Of a stretch of 64,000 nt of DNA, positions 10,201 to 18,323 are shown in pieces; position 1 is the stretch's first letter, and each line of letters begins with the position of its first letter. The notes beneath the pieces were generated by a model that was given only the letters and a program-made list of their open reading frames with translations, had not been told where the DNA came from and did not search any database. Source of the stretch: Flavobacterium denitrificans DSM 15936 (GTDB taxonomy: Bacteria; Bacteroidota; Bacteroidia; Flavobacteriales; Flavobacteriaceae). The stretch is taken from NCBI RefSeq assembly GCF_000425445.1, contig NZ_AUDL01000011.1, positions 248,001 to 312,000 on the forward strand, in the 5' to 3' direction. Made by a program: the position numbers and the translations under genes.

Positions 10201-10448
10201 TCTTGATGACATCTTTTGCATTTATTGCCGGTTTGCTTCCGCTTGCTTTTGCTACTGGGCCGGGTAAAATTGGTAACCGAACTATTGGTACTGCCGCGGC
10301 AGGCGGTATGCTTATAGGGACTATTTGTGGGGTGTTTTTGATTCCGGGACTGTATTACATTTTTGGACGAATTGCCGAGAGATACAAACTGGTTAAACAT
10401 GAAGAAGAAAATCCATTAACTGAAGAAATTGACAACAATCATGTATAA
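7281..10448 (+). CDS. RND efflux pump, inner membrane permease (AcrB/HAE1 type)
   Basis: The 1055-residue protein has the full AcrB architecture. TM1 is at the N-terminus (FNKFIQRPVLSIVISLIIVFLGV) and two large periplasmic loops begin with the pore-domain motif LPITQFPTISPP. TM4 carries adjacent aspartates in GVVVDDAIVVIEA for proton coupling. The second half repeats the fold (LGLLGKNAVLIVEFAI-like segment, then MEGAKARFRPILMTS). It works as a proton-driven homotrimer with the adjacent adaptor and outer-membrane channel. The next gene's ATG overlaps its last codons. Substrates are not predictable, but drugs, bile-like compounds or aromatic acids are usual for HAE1 pumps. Confidence 0.95.
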   Translation: MFNKFIQRPVLSIVISLIIVFLGVLSVLNLPITQFPTISPPMVNITADYPGSNGELMIKAVVIPLERALNGVPGMKYMASDAGNDGEATIKVVFNLGTDPNQAAINVQNRVASVTNKLPPLVIREGIKITREVPSMLMYVNLYSTDKNTDMKFLYNYADINVLSELKRVNGIGSGDILGTREYAMRIWLKPDRMLAYKISADEVMEALSSQSLEASPGKTGESSGKRSQAFEYVLKYSGRFTTKEQYENIVVKANPNGELLRLKDIAKVEFGSSMYDIYSNLNGRPSAAIVLKQSFGSNANQVIEEVKAKLEKIKQKFPKGMDYEISYDVSKFLDASIEKVIHTLVEAFILVGLVVFLFLGDWRSTVIPAIAVPVSLVGTFVFMTFFDISLNLITLFALVLAIGVVVDDAIVVIEAVHAKMEEEHLSPFKATKKAMHEIAGAIVAITFLMAAVFIPVAFMSGPVGVFYRQFSVTMATAIILSGIVALTLTPALCAMMLKNNHGQPKKKTPANRFIDAFNEKFNLAQGRYQNVLAKIVDRRVVTFVALIGFCIGTWGISSTVPSGFIPNEDQGMFYAVIQTPPGSSLERTNNIAERVQKIAEEIDGVKSVSSLAGYEILSEGTGANSGTCLVNLKDWSDRKESVVEIMHQMEEKCKDIAGANIEFFQPPAVPGYGAAGGFELRLLDKTGSGDYKRMEKVNNDFVAELNKQPELSNVFSFYSSSFPQYMMKVDNDLAQQKGVSIENAMNTLSTLVGSNYEISFIKFGINYKVIVQASPEYRAQPDDILKLYVKNDRDEMVPYSAFMRLEKVYGLSEITRHNMYTSTQISGSPAAGYSSGTAIKVIQQIAEKKLPRGYDIDWAGISADEVAQGNQAIWVFLICLGFVYLVLAAQYESFILPLSVILSLPAGIFGAFLLLKFTGLENNIYAQVAMVMLIGLLGKNAVLIVEFAIQRHAAGKSVLDAAMEGAKARFRPILMTSFAFIAGLLPLAFATGPGKIGNRTIGTAAAGGMLIGTICGVFLIPGLYYIFGRIAERYKLVKHEEENPLTEEIDNNHV

Positions 10449-11883
10449 TAAAGTGAAAATATATAAATATAGCGCCGCATTGGGTTTGTGTCTTGCTGTA
10501 GTGGGCTGTAAAGCTCCTGCGCCTGATACTGCAACTGCCAGTGCACCAGTTCCAGAATCATTTAGTACTGCTGCCAGTCGGGATACAACCAATACAGCAA
10601 CTGTAAAATGGAATGAATTCTTTAAGGATCAAAATCTTGTCGATTTGATTGATGTAGCCCTGAAAAACAATCAGGAGTTAAACATGACGCTGCAGGAAAT
10701 CGAAATTGCTAAGAATGATGTAAGAGTTCGTAAAGGTCTTTTACTGCCATCTGCTGGAGTACGTGCCGGAGCTGGAGTAGAAAAAGTAGGAAGGTATACC
10801 AGCCAAGGTGCTGGTGATGCCACTACTGAAATTAAACCTGGTGTAGAAACTCCAGATCCACTTGGAGATTTTACTATTGCGGCTTATGCAAACTGGGAAG
10901 TCGATATTTGGAAAAAACTTCGCAATTCTAAAAAAGCAGCTTTAAACAGATATTTAGCAACTGTTGAAGGGAAAAACTTTGTAGTGACAAACCTTATTGC
11001 TGAAATAGCAGATTCTTATTATGAATTATTAGCTCTAGACAATCAGCTGGATATTGTGAAGCAGACAATTACTTTACAATCTAATGCTTTAGAAATTGTG
11101 AAAATCCAAAAGCAAGCGGCGAGAGCTACAGAACTTGGGGTTAAGAAATTTGAAGCTGAAGTACTAACTTCAAAAAGTATGGAGTTTGATATTTTACAAC
11201 AAATTAAAGAGACTGAAAACAAAATTAATTTCTTGCTAGGTCGTTATCCGCAGGAAATTAAAAGAACAAACAGTAGCTTCTTGAAGCTTTTGCCAGCTTC
11301 AGTAACTGCAGGAGTTCCGTCTCAATTATTGATGAATCGTCCTGATGTTAAACAGGCAGAATTAGAATTGGTTGCAGCCAAATTAGATGTAAAAGTAGCT
11401 CGTGCAGAATTTTATCCTTCTCTTGATATTACAGCTGCGTTTGGAGTTCAGGCATTCAAGCCATCGTATTTGTTTACACTTCCTGAATCACTTTTGTATT
11501 CATTGGCAGGAGATCTTGCTGCACCATTGATTAACAGAAATGCAATTAAAGCTGAGTTTTCGAGTGCAAATGCTAGACAACTTCAGGCACTATATAATTA
11601 TGATAAAACGATTTTAAATGCTTATTTAGAAGTATCTAATCAGCTTTCTAAAATAGATAATCTGCAAAAAAGCTATGATTTGAAATCGCAGCAAGTTGAT
11701 GCATTAAACAAGTCAATTGATGTTTCGAATGATTTATTTAAATCGGCAAGAGTAGATTATTTTGAGGTTTTAATGACGCAACGCGACGCATTAGAAGCAA
11801 ATTTAGAATTGATTGATACTAAAAAAGAACAACTCAATGCTGCAGTTCATGTTTACAGAGACTTAGGCGGGGGTTGGAAGTAG
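10441..11883 (+). CDS. Outer membrane efflux channel lipoprotein (TolC/OprM/NodT family)
   Basis: I chose the ATG at 10441, which overlaps the pump stop by eight bases; a TTG four codons earlier is less likely. The lipoprotein signal ends at LAVVGC. Two similar halves follow with TolC-type helices (FFKDQNLVDLIDVALKNNQELNMTLQEIEIAKNDVRVRKGLLLPS, then MNRPDVKQAELELVAAKLDVKVARAEFYPSLDI). The 480-residue length fits OprM-like channels, which are lipid-anchored trimers that complete the efflux path. A strong terminator follows, closing the operon. Confidence 0.93.
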   Translation: MYNKVKIYKYSAALGLCLAVVGCKAPAPDTATASAPVPESFSTAASRDTTNTATVKWNEFFKDQNLVDLIDVALKNNQELNMTLQEIEIAKNDVRVRKGLLLPSAGVRAGAGVEKVGRYTSQGAGDATTEIKPGVETPDPLGDFTIAAYANWEVDIWKKLRNSKKAALNRYLATVEGKNFVVTNLIAEIADSYYELLALDNQLDIVKQTITLQSNALEIVKIQKQAARATELGVKKFEAEVLTSKSMEFDILQQIKETENKINFLLGRYPQEIKRTNSSFLKLLPASVTAGVPSQLLMNRPDVKQAELELVAAKLDVKVARAEFYPSLDITAAFGVQAFKPSYLFTLPESLLYSLAGDLAAPLINRNAIKAEFSSANARQLQALYNYDKTILNAYLEVSNQLSKIDNLQKSYDLKSQQVDALNKSIDVSNDLFKSARVDYFEVLMTQRDALEANLELIDTKKEQLNAAVHVYRDLGGGWK

Positions 11884-11919
11884 AATAGAATGCCCATTTT
11901 AATTAGTTATTAGTAGAGG

Positions 11920-11952
11920 CCTCTCAGAAGTTGAATTCTGAGAGGTTTTTTT
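11920..11952 (+). terminator. Terminator of the efflux operon
   Basis: The 10-bp stem CCTCTCAGAA/TTCTGAGAGG is followed by seven T residues, 36 bases after the stop codon. Confidence 0.9.
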
Positions 11953-12002
11953 GTAGATCATAAATAAGAGTTCCAAAGGAACAATTTATATTGTAGGGCT
12001 GT

Positions 12003-12016
12003 CCCGAGGCCTCGGG
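12003..12016. repeat. Small CCCGA-type palindrome
   Basis: CCCGAGGCCTCGGG is a perfect 14-bp palindrome. It belongs with related CCCGA...TCGGG palindromes at 23609, 25827 and 46175, all intergenic. Confidence 0.45.
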
Positions 12017-12043
12017 ATCAGTCCAGTTTAAACATAATAATGC

Positions 12044-12080
12044 AAAAAGCCTTTCAGCAAAATATTCTGAAAGGCTTTTT
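12044..12080. terminator. Bidirectional terminator, mainly for the minus-strand kinase gene
   Basis: A 14-bp perfect stem (AAAAAGCCTTTCAG with its complement at 12067-12080) lies 10 bases beyond the kinase stop codon and has A/T tracts on both sides. Confidence 0.85.
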
Positions 12081-12090
12081 AAAATTTTAT

Positions 12091-13800
12091 TTATTTAGGA
12101 ATAACAATTTTCGCTCTAAAACCTTTGTCTGGTTCTGTTTCAAAATCTACGCTTCCTTTAACGGCCTGAATGCGGCTTTCCATATTTAGAAGACCGTTTT
12201 TTGTTATCATATCTTTTTCACAACCAACGCCATTATCAGTATAGTTGATAAAGATTGAGTTTTGATCGCTTGCAAATTTTATGGCAACAAGATTGGCTTT
12301 GCTGTGTTTTTTCATATTGACCAATAGCTCTTGTAAAATTCTATTAATGGTGATCTTTTTTATATCATCAAGAATTTCCCAGTTGATGTTTTCTAGATTG
12401 TTAAATAAGACATTTCGTTCACTGGTGTTGTAAGTCGAAAGCAATTCTTTTATGTTGCGGGTAAAATTTGCACCGGTATCAATTTTATTGTTTTCTTTTG
12501 AAATTCCTCTCACACGGCTGTAAATATCATCCAGTTTTTGAAGAAGATTTTCTTTTGTGTTTTCTACCGACAAAGGCTGAGATTCAGTAAAAGCAATTAC
12601 GTTAAAGACATCGTTTGCCAACTCATCATGGATTTTTTTTGCAATTCTAGTCTCAGTTTCATACGAAGCTTTAATCCCGATTACCTTATTTTTGTTTTTA
12701 TAATAGCGTATTAGAATGGCAATTAAAATAACTAAAAAAACAAATATGATGATAAATACAATTCGCAGAAATTTCTCTTTTTGAAGTGACAACTGATTCT
12801 CTGCTTTTTCTAAACGCAGTTTTTCGTTTTCGTCTTTTTCTTTTGTGGCATCGTATTTAATTTTGGCAAATTTATTTTTAAAGTTGTTTCTAACCTTGAT
12901 AATACTATCATTTAGTGTAAAATACTTTTGAACATAATTTTGCTTTTTAGAGCTGTGATCATTTGAAATTAAAATTTGCAAAGCTTCTAATCTTTCATCA
13001 ACACTATTTAGCTTTGTGGAAATATCGTATGCTTTCAGCGCATTTTCATCTGATTTTTGAACGTCTTTTTTAGAATAATAATCCGCTAAGTTCAGATAGC
13101 TTTGAATGCTTCCGTAGGTATCGTTAATTTCATTTCTTTTTTTGAGTGCATTATGCATTAAAGAAAACCCTTTTTCCTCCATTCCATTTTTAAAATAAGC
13201 ATAACCCAAATTGTCTTGAATTCTCGCTTTAGAGGATGCTTGAGCTTCATTATTTAATAAATTTTTGTTTAAAATAGATTCTAAAAGAACAATTGCCTTA
13301 TCATATTTTTTTTGCTTGATATAGATTGGTCCAATATTAGATAGAGGATCTAGTTTTGCAATAGGGTCCTTATATTCTTTTGCAGCTTCTTTATAATAAA
13401 AAATAGCATCATTATATAGAGAAAGTTCTTTATCGGCTATGCCTAATAGAGTATTTATAAAAGCTGTGTATACGCTCTTTTTTTTGAAATATGTTGAAGC
13501 TTCAGTAACAGTTTCTTTGCTGCCGTAATAATCTCCATTGACTTGCTGTATTCCTGCTATTTGTATAAGGATATATCCAATATTGGCACTGTCTTTTAAA
13601 GTTTGATAAAGTATTTTAGATTTATTAAAATCGTGAAAGGCCTCACTAAAGTTTTGTTTATTAAAATTTTCAACACCTATATTCCGTATGCGTAAAGCTT
13701 CTTTCTGTATAGCTTCTGTATTAGGAGTTGCGGTCTTTTTTTCTTTACATGAAAAGAGAGTGAGAATAATTATTAAATAAAAAAACGGGGACCGTAACAT
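12091..13800 (-). CDS. Lipidated TPR sensor histidine kinase
   Basis: The 569-residue protein starts with a lipoprotein signal (ILTLFSC, Cys18). A long TPR array, roughly residues 35-290, is followed by a short coiled coil (KEKDENEKLRLEKAENQLSLQKEK) and one transmembrane segment near 340-360. The cytoplasmic kinase has the H-box IHDELANDVFN, typical of the HisKA_3 (NarX/DesK-like) group, and an ATPase domain with YTDNGVGCEKD and GLLNMESR. It probably senses a periplasmic signal through the TPR array. No response regulator is adjacent. The orphan regulator at 17182, same strand, is the nearest candidate partner. A lipidated N-terminus plus a transmembrane helix is a common Bacteroidota layout. 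Confidence 0.88.
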   Translation of the reverse strand: MLRSPFFYLIIILTLFSCKEKKTATPNTEAIQKEALRIRNIGVENFNKQNFSEAFHDFNKSKILYQTLKDSANIGYILIQIAGIQQVNGDYYGSKETVTEASTYFKKKSVYTAFINTLLGIADKELSLYNDAIFYYKEAAKEYKDPIAKLDPLSNIGPIYIKQKKYDKAIVLLESILNKNLLNNEAQASSKARIQDNLGYAYFKNGMEEKGFSLMHNALKKRNEINDTYGSIQSYLNLADYYSKKDVQKSDENALKAYDISTKLNSVDERLEALQILISNDHSSKKQNYVQKYFTLNDSIIKVRNNFKNKFAKIKYDATKEKDENEKLRLEKAENQLSLQKEKFLRIVFIIIFVFLVILIAILIRYYKNKNKVIGIKASYETETRIAKKIHDELANDVFNVIAFTESQPLSVENTKENLLQKLDDIYSRVRGISKENNKIDTGANFTRNIKELLSTYNTSERNVLFNNLENINWEILDDIKKITINRILQELLVNMKKHSKANLVAIKFASDQNSIFINYTDNGVGCEKDMITKNGLLNMESRIQAVKGSVDFETEPDKGFRAKIVIPK

Positions 13801-13852
13801 ATAAATTTACTTTCCCCGAAAATAGTAATTAATTAGATACTAAAAACATATT

Positions 13853-14068
13853 TTATTCATCAGTTGGCGGCGGCGGCGGCGGTACTTTATCATCAGGGCC
13901 TCCAACATTTGGACTACCGGTACCAGACCCATCATCAGCAAATGTATCCTTTGCTAGATTAACTGTTTTTTTTGTTTCTTGTTTTGGCTTCGTTTCAATT
14001 TCATCCGGAGTACAAGAAAATATGCTGAATAATAACGCAATAGCGCTAAAAAATAATAGTTTTTTCAT
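13853..14068 (-). CDS. Small proline-rich lipoprotein
   Basis: The 71-residue protein has a clear lipoprotein signal (LLFSIFSC) and a short charged region (PDEIETKPKQETKKTVNL). A glycine/serine-rich part follows, and the tail holds a run of six prolines. It has no fold large enough for catalysis. It is 52 bases upstream of the histidine kinase gene on the same strand with no terminator between, so it is probably co-transcribed and may act as an accessory of the sensor. The role is unknown. Confidence 0.65.
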   Translation of the reverse strand: MKKLLFFSAIALLFSIFSCTPDEIETKPKQETKKTVNLAKDTFADDGSGTGSPNVGGPDDKVPPPPPPTDE

Positions 14069-15124
14069 TTTGATTTAATTTAGAAATTAGACATGAGTAT
14101 TGCTGTCCGGATTTTATCCAGAATTCATGATTGGCAATACCAATTGTTTTTTTTGGGAAGTAAAGCGCGTCGAACTGTAAGAGGTTGTTTGTACTTCCCG
14201 AACAAACTCGGTCTTACGGTTTTTCACGCAGTTAATTAAAATTAGTTTTGTTTTTTAGTTTAAGTCTGCAGACAAAACATGAACTAATTTCTTGATGCAA
14301 AGTAAAGACGTTTCTACGCCTTGACTGACAAGGAATTCCCGGAATTCCTGCCTTTCCTTAAGATTCCTGAAAATTCCCAACAAAATAAATTTGCAGAACT
14401 AGTTTGCGCTATTAAAAGTTATTTAAGTTTATAGAAAGGACTATAATTATAGATGCAAAAAGTCTGGCAAAAGTTGGATTTGAAAGATTAAAAAGCAAAG
14501 AAATTTAGCTTTGAAGCAAAAGTTGGAAATAGAAATAAGCACTTAATTGCAAAAGTTGAAAATAATGGCATATAAAAAATATTTAGGTGGATAATAAACA
14601 TGAAAATTCTAAAGAGGTTCCTGAAAAGGAAATCTTTGTTGCATTTAAAAGACATATTTTCTAAAAAAAAGTATAGAAGATATCTCCTAGAAAAGTAATT
14701 ATGATTGCAATTGAAATGATCGCATTTTCTGCGTGCTTAAACTTTGCGCAGAAAAAAGATTAGGAAGAATGATTTCTAAATGAAGGTGAAAAACATTTTG
14801 ATAAGTAAAATGCAAAATGTTGGAAAAAGAATGATTTTTTGAAGTGTAATCGTGGCATTTAAAAAGTTTGTTTTTCGGCATATATTTACTGTTATTTACA
14901 CTATAAAGATAAGAAAAAAATCCCGTTAAACCTAATAAAATCAGTAAAATAACGACTTTTTTTACCTTTTTTTTGAAACTTTTTCCCATGTTTTTTAACC
15001 TTTTTGCTAAATAAATTATGACAGTAGAACTTATTTTTAAGCAGGATTGAAATAAAATTATTTATATTTATAAAAGAGTAAAAATGAACTCATTTCGCCA
15101 TCAATCAATTTAAAAATAGCAATT
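14069..15124. other. 1-kb gene-poor region with decayed coding traces
   Basis: I see no convincing full gene here. A 19-bp palindrome, AGGAATTCCCGGAATTCCT, lies at 14331-14349. GCAAAAGTTG repeats at 14467, 14516 and 14549. A plus-strand frame from 14701 reads like a signal peptide end (MIAIEMIAFSACLNFAQKKD) and then runs into several stops, which suggests a relic. A very basic 32-residue ORF lies at 14600-14698. The minus-strand frame at 14699-14989 has a membrane-anchor-like start but an implausible remainder. Confidence 0.45.
14600..14698 (+). CDS. Possible small cationic peptide ORF
   Basis: The 32-residue ORF has 13 Lys/Arg against two acidic residues (MKILKRFLKRKSLLHLKDIF...). AGGTGG, a Shine-Dalgarno-like element, ends nine bases before the ATG. 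It lies in a region that otherwise looks decayed, so it may be chance. It is reported because it would be missed by length cutoffs. Confidence 0.2.
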   Translation: MKILKRFLKRKSLLHLKDIFSKKKYRRYLLEK

Positions 15125-15490
15125 ATGAAAAAGCTTTTAATACTATTACTTGTTTTATGCACTTTTGGCTGTAAAAAGTATGTAGTATCGTTTGAACAGC
15201 CAACAAATATGAAACTGGATAGCTTAAAATTGGAAGTGTTTCTGGACAAAAAGAAAATTAAGGATATCAAGTTAAAAGCAACAAACGAAATGCCGACTTA
15301 TGAAACTGAAGAATTTTCGATATCAGATGAAGGAAAACATCTGCTTGAGTTTAAAACAAAAGATACAGTCTTTACGTATGAGGTAAAGTATCCCGATGAA
15401 AAATTTATCAAGGTAACCGCTCACTTAAAAGACAATAAGAAGATTTATATTGGAATTCTTAAGCAGAATTATAAATTTAGATTTCAGTAA
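15125..15490 (+). CDS. Small lipoprotein of unknown function
   Basis: The 121-residue protein has a textbook lipoprotein signal (MKKLLILLLVLCTFGC, Cys16). A mature domain of alternating beta strands follows (DSLKLEVFLDKKKIKDIKL, HLLEFKTKDTVFTYEVKY, KKIYIGILKQNYKFRF). The pattern looks like a small immunoglobulin-like sandwich. It is monocistronic, with a strong terminator following that also faces the beta-glucosidase gene. No family is recognised. Confidence 0.7.
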   Translation: MKKLLILLLVLCTFGCKKYVVSFEQPTNMKLDSLKLEVFLDKKKIKDIKLKATNEMPTYETEEFSISDEGKHLLEFKTKDTVFTYEVKYPDEKFIKVTAHLKDNKKIYIGILKQNYKFRFQ

Positions 15491-15519
15491 TAGAGAAGAT
15501 CGTAATGAGATACAAAAGC

Positions 15520-15549
15520 AAAAGCCTTTCTTAAATCAGAAAGGCTTTT
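15520..15549. terminator. Bidirectional terminator
   Basis: A 12-bp stem, AAAAGCCTTTCT/AGAAAGGCTTTT with a 6-base loop, lies between the convergent genes ending at 15490 and 15568. Confidence 0.88.
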
Positions 15550-15567
15550 ATTATTTTAGAGGAAGCT

Positions 15568-16920
15568 TTAAGATAAAAAATCTTTAAACCATAATCCAGA
15601 ATTTTTTATGGTTCTTTTTTGCGTTTCAAAATCAATATGAATTAACCCGAATCGGGCGTTATATCCTTCTGCCCATTCAAAATTATCAGTTAAAGTCCAA
15701 ACAAAATAGCCATCAACATTTAAGCCTTCTTCTTTGGCTTTAAGAATTTGTTCCAAATGATCTTGAATGAAATGTGTACGTTTTATGTCATGTACTTTTC
15801 CATTTGTAACGGTGTCAGGAAATGCGGCGCCATTTTCAGTAATTATGATTTTTTTGATGCCTTCGTAGCTGTTGAATCTTTTTAAAATATGATACAAAGC
15901 GGGAGGATAGACTTCCCAGCCCATTACGGTTGAAATTACATTTCTTTTTTCGGCACTAATTAATTCGGCACCAATATACGGAGTCAATAAAGATGCTTTT
16001 ACAACTTCTCTGGTATAACATTGAAGACCAATAAAATCAAAATCAAATGCAAGATTGTTTCGGTCGTCTTCAAGCATATAATTAATTAGCTTTTTTAAAA
16101 CTGGCAGATCGTCTTGAGGATATCCAAGCCCTAAAAGTGGTTCAATAAAGGTTCTGTTAAGCAAAGTATCGACACGTTTTGCAGCGTCAACATCTTTTTG
16201 ATTTTGAGAAAATGGTTCGATATGCGTGCAGGAAAAAGTAGTTCCAATATTAGCATTAGGAATATTGCTTCGAAGTTTTTTTGCGCCAGCAACTGTTGCT
16301 AAAGTCACATGATGCATGGCTTTTATATAATTGGTTATGCCTTTTTTTCCGGGAGCGTGAATGCCTAAAAAATAGCCAGCTCCGGTAAAAACAGAAGGTT
16401 CGTTGATGACCATCCAATTCTTGACACGATCTCCAAAATGTTTTGCACAGGTCTCAACATAATCTGAAAACCAAGCTACTGATTCGCGATTGGTCCAACC
16501 GCCTTTTTCTTCAAGTGCATGTGGCAAATCCCAATGATAAAGCGTTACCCAAGGTTCGATCCCTTGTGCCAGTAATAAATCTATGATTTTATTGTAATAA
16601 TCAATTCCCGCTTGGTTTACAGGATGAATTCCTGTGGGCATAATTCGAGTCCAAGAAATTGAAAATCGAAAATTAGGAATATTTAGCTCGCGAATTAATT
16701 CAATATCATATTGGTAAGAATTGTAGAAATCGCAAGCAGTTGCGGCATGATGACCATTTTTGATTTTTCCTTTCTGCGACGTAAAAACATCCCAGATAGA
16801 AGAACCTTTTCCATCGGCATCATGAGCGCCTTCAATTTGGAATGCGGCGGTAGAAACACCCCATAAGAAATCTTCACCAAATTGAGTTTTGTTTAGAAAT
16901 GAGTTTTCAACTTTATTCAT
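15568..16920 (-). CDS. bglB: GH1 family beta-glucosidase
   Basis: The 450-residue protein has no signal peptide, so it is cytoplasmic. It shows the GH1 N-terminal motif FLWGVSTAAFQIEGA. The acid/base Glu174 is in VINEPSVFTG and the nucleophile Glu362 is in IITENGAAF. TLYHWDLPHALEEKGGW is another family hallmark, and the length is standard. It probably hydrolyses imported cellobiose or aryl beta-glucosides. It stands alone and is not part of the xylan locus, and no regulator adjoins it. Whether it is a phospho-beta-glucosidase cannot be excluded, but a PTS is not expected in this group. Confidence 0.93.
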   Translation of the reverse strand: MNKVENSFLNKTQFGEDFLWGVSTAAFQIEGAHDADGKGSSIWDVFTSQKGKIKNGHHAATACDFYNSYQYDIELIRELNIPNFRFSISWTRIMPTGIHPVNQAGIDYYNKIIDLLLAQGIEPWVTLYHWDLPHALEEKGGWTNRESVAWFSDYVETCAKHFGDRVKNWMVINEPSVFTGAGYFLGIHAPGKKGITNYIKAMHHVTLATVAGAKKLRSNIPNANIGTTFSCTHIEPFSQNQKDVDAAKRVDTLLNRTFIEPLLGLGYPQDDLPVLKKLINYMLEDDRNNLAFDFDFIGLQCYTREVVKASLLTPYIGAELISAEKRNVISTVMGWEVYPPALYHILKRFNSYEGIKKIIITENGAAFPDTVTNGKVHDIKRTHFIQDHLEQILKAKEEGLNVDGYFVWTLTDNFEWAEGYNARFGLIHIDFETQKRTIKNSGLWFKDFLS

Positions 16921-17181
16921 TCAACTATGTTCCTTGATTTTAAAATTTTTTTTAGTGAAGGAAGGAAGATTGCATGGCTCTTAAAAAAAGCCATTCTTTG
17001 AATGAAACTAGAAAATTTAGATTAAAGAATTTCATAACTTTTTGTTTTATTCAAATTAAAAAAACTAATGTGAATAAATTGTAAAGTCATTATTATCAAA
17101 TAATTAAATACGATGAAAATGATAAAAAAAACCGATAAAAAGTTTCGGAAAAGAGCTTTTGAATGATATTGTTTAAATCAA

Positions 17182-17850
17182 CTAAATAATCCCCATATCC
17201 TTAGCCATAAACACTAGCTGAACCGTATTGTTTGCCTTAAAAAAATCTTTCAGTTTTGATAATCTTTTTTCAATGGCACTTTTGCTGTTTGGTTTTATAG
17301 AAGCACTTTTGAAAATTTCGATTATGTCATCCTGCGATTCGCCTTCGGCTAAATATTTTAAAATGGTAATATCGATGTCGTCAATTTCAAAATTGTTTTT
17401 TTCTTGAAGCAAAGAAGCTATTTCGGGAGAAACGAATTTTTCATCAGAAGCCGAAATAATATTGATTGCTTTTTTAAGCTCTTCGATACTGTTTCTGCCT
17501 TTTAAAACAAAAGCATTTATCGCGGCATTTTCAAAAAGTGATTTTATGCGGTACTTCTTATCCTCTACTGAATAGGTGATAATTTTAATGTCTGGCTGAA
17601 ATTCACGCGTTTTTTGGACTAGTTCGTCGCCACTGGCAAGGTTTATCTCGCGATGATCTGCCTTAAAAGATAAATCGCTTATAAGCAAATCATAAGGCTC
17701 ATTGTCCTGAGCAGCTTTGCGAATTTTTAAAAACGCATCATCACAATACTTAGCGTAATGATAATTTTCGATTCCTAAGTCACTTAGGACTTTCTCTATT
17801 CCAAAATTGATGCTATCAAGATCTTCAGCGATTATTACTTTTTTAAACAT
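17182..17850 (-). CDS. Response regulator with atypical C-terminal DNA-binding domain
   Basis: The 222-residue protein has an N-terminal receiver domain: acidic pair in IIAEDLD, phospho-acceptor Asp in LLISDLSF, a Thr/Ser position in IITYSV and the conserved Lys in FVLKGRN. The C-terminal ~70 residues (IDITILKYLAEGESQDDIIEIF...SAIEKRLSKLKDFF) follow the LuxR/NarL helix-turn-helix layout, but the recognition region diverges from the usual consensus. It most likely pairs with an HisKA_3-type kinase such as the TPR kinase at 12091-13800, about 3.4 kb away on the same strand. That pairing is inferred. Confidence 0.8.
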   Translation of the reverse strand: MFKKVIIAEDLDSINFGIEKVLSDLGIENYHYAKYCDDAFLKIRKAAQDNEPYDLLISDLSFKADHREINLASGDELVQKTREFQPDIKIITYSVEDKKYRIKSLFENAAINAFVLKGRNSIEELKKAINIISASDEKFVSPEIASLLQEKNNFEIDDIDITILKYLAEGESQDDIIEIFKSASIKPNSKSAIEKRLSKLKDFFKANNTVQLVFMAKDMGII

Positions 17851-18323
17851 ATTGAGAATTATTTAGGCATGGATATTTTTTGTTTTACAACCTTTTACAG
17901 ATTCAGTGTCAAAAATAATAGTTCCTTTTGTAGGCAAAATACGGTTTTCCATAATTTAGGAAAACATTTTAATAATTTATTTTTTTTCAGAAACATTTCC
18001 GTAGTCATTTTAGGTTATTACTATTTTATTTATACAGTCGAAAAAACAATAAATTGTCTGCTATAAGTGGTCATTGTTGCCATCAATTTTTGTGATGTTG
18101 ACTGAATGGAGATTTTTTTGATAGCACGAAATTTAATACTTAAAAGTGAGAAAGCTCGCAATAAATATTTTTTCGGATTTTTTTTCGGATTTTAAAATTT
18201 GGCATACGCATTGCTGTTCACAAGTGTTCTGAATCGTTTTTTGTAATTTGGAAATCGGCAATTTAGTTTGCTCCGCTTTCCTAAAAATCCAAGTAGTAAT
18301 CCTAAAAATCCTAAAAATCCTGA
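17851..18323. other. Intergenic region with short repeats
   Basis: This 473-base gap holds the divergent start regions of the response regulator and the unknown membrane protein. TTTTTTCGGAT is repeated at about 18169-18190. CCTAAAAAT occurs at 18280, 18301 and 18310, ending directly before the next start codon. No gene is supported: the 65-codon plus-strand ORF at 17869 lacks any protein-like character. Confidence 0.5.

Noticed and set aside
10429..10440. TTG start four codons upstream for the outer membrane efflux gene
   Set aside because: ATG at 10441 gives a clean lipoprotein signal and a normal small overlap.
14699..14989. Minus-strand 96-codon ORF with a membrane-anchor-like N-terminus
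   Set aside because: After the first 35 residues the composition is not protein-like, and the opposite strand shows a better relic signal. It is probably chance or decayed.
17869..18066. Plus-strand 65-codon ORF
   Set aside because: It is AT-rich intergenic DNA with Phe/Asn-biased translation and no start signals, and it overlaps the promoter region of the response regulator.
18169..18195. TTTTTTCGGAT direct repeat as a terminator or operator
   Set aside because: It has no inverted symmetry and is T-rich low-complexity DNA.
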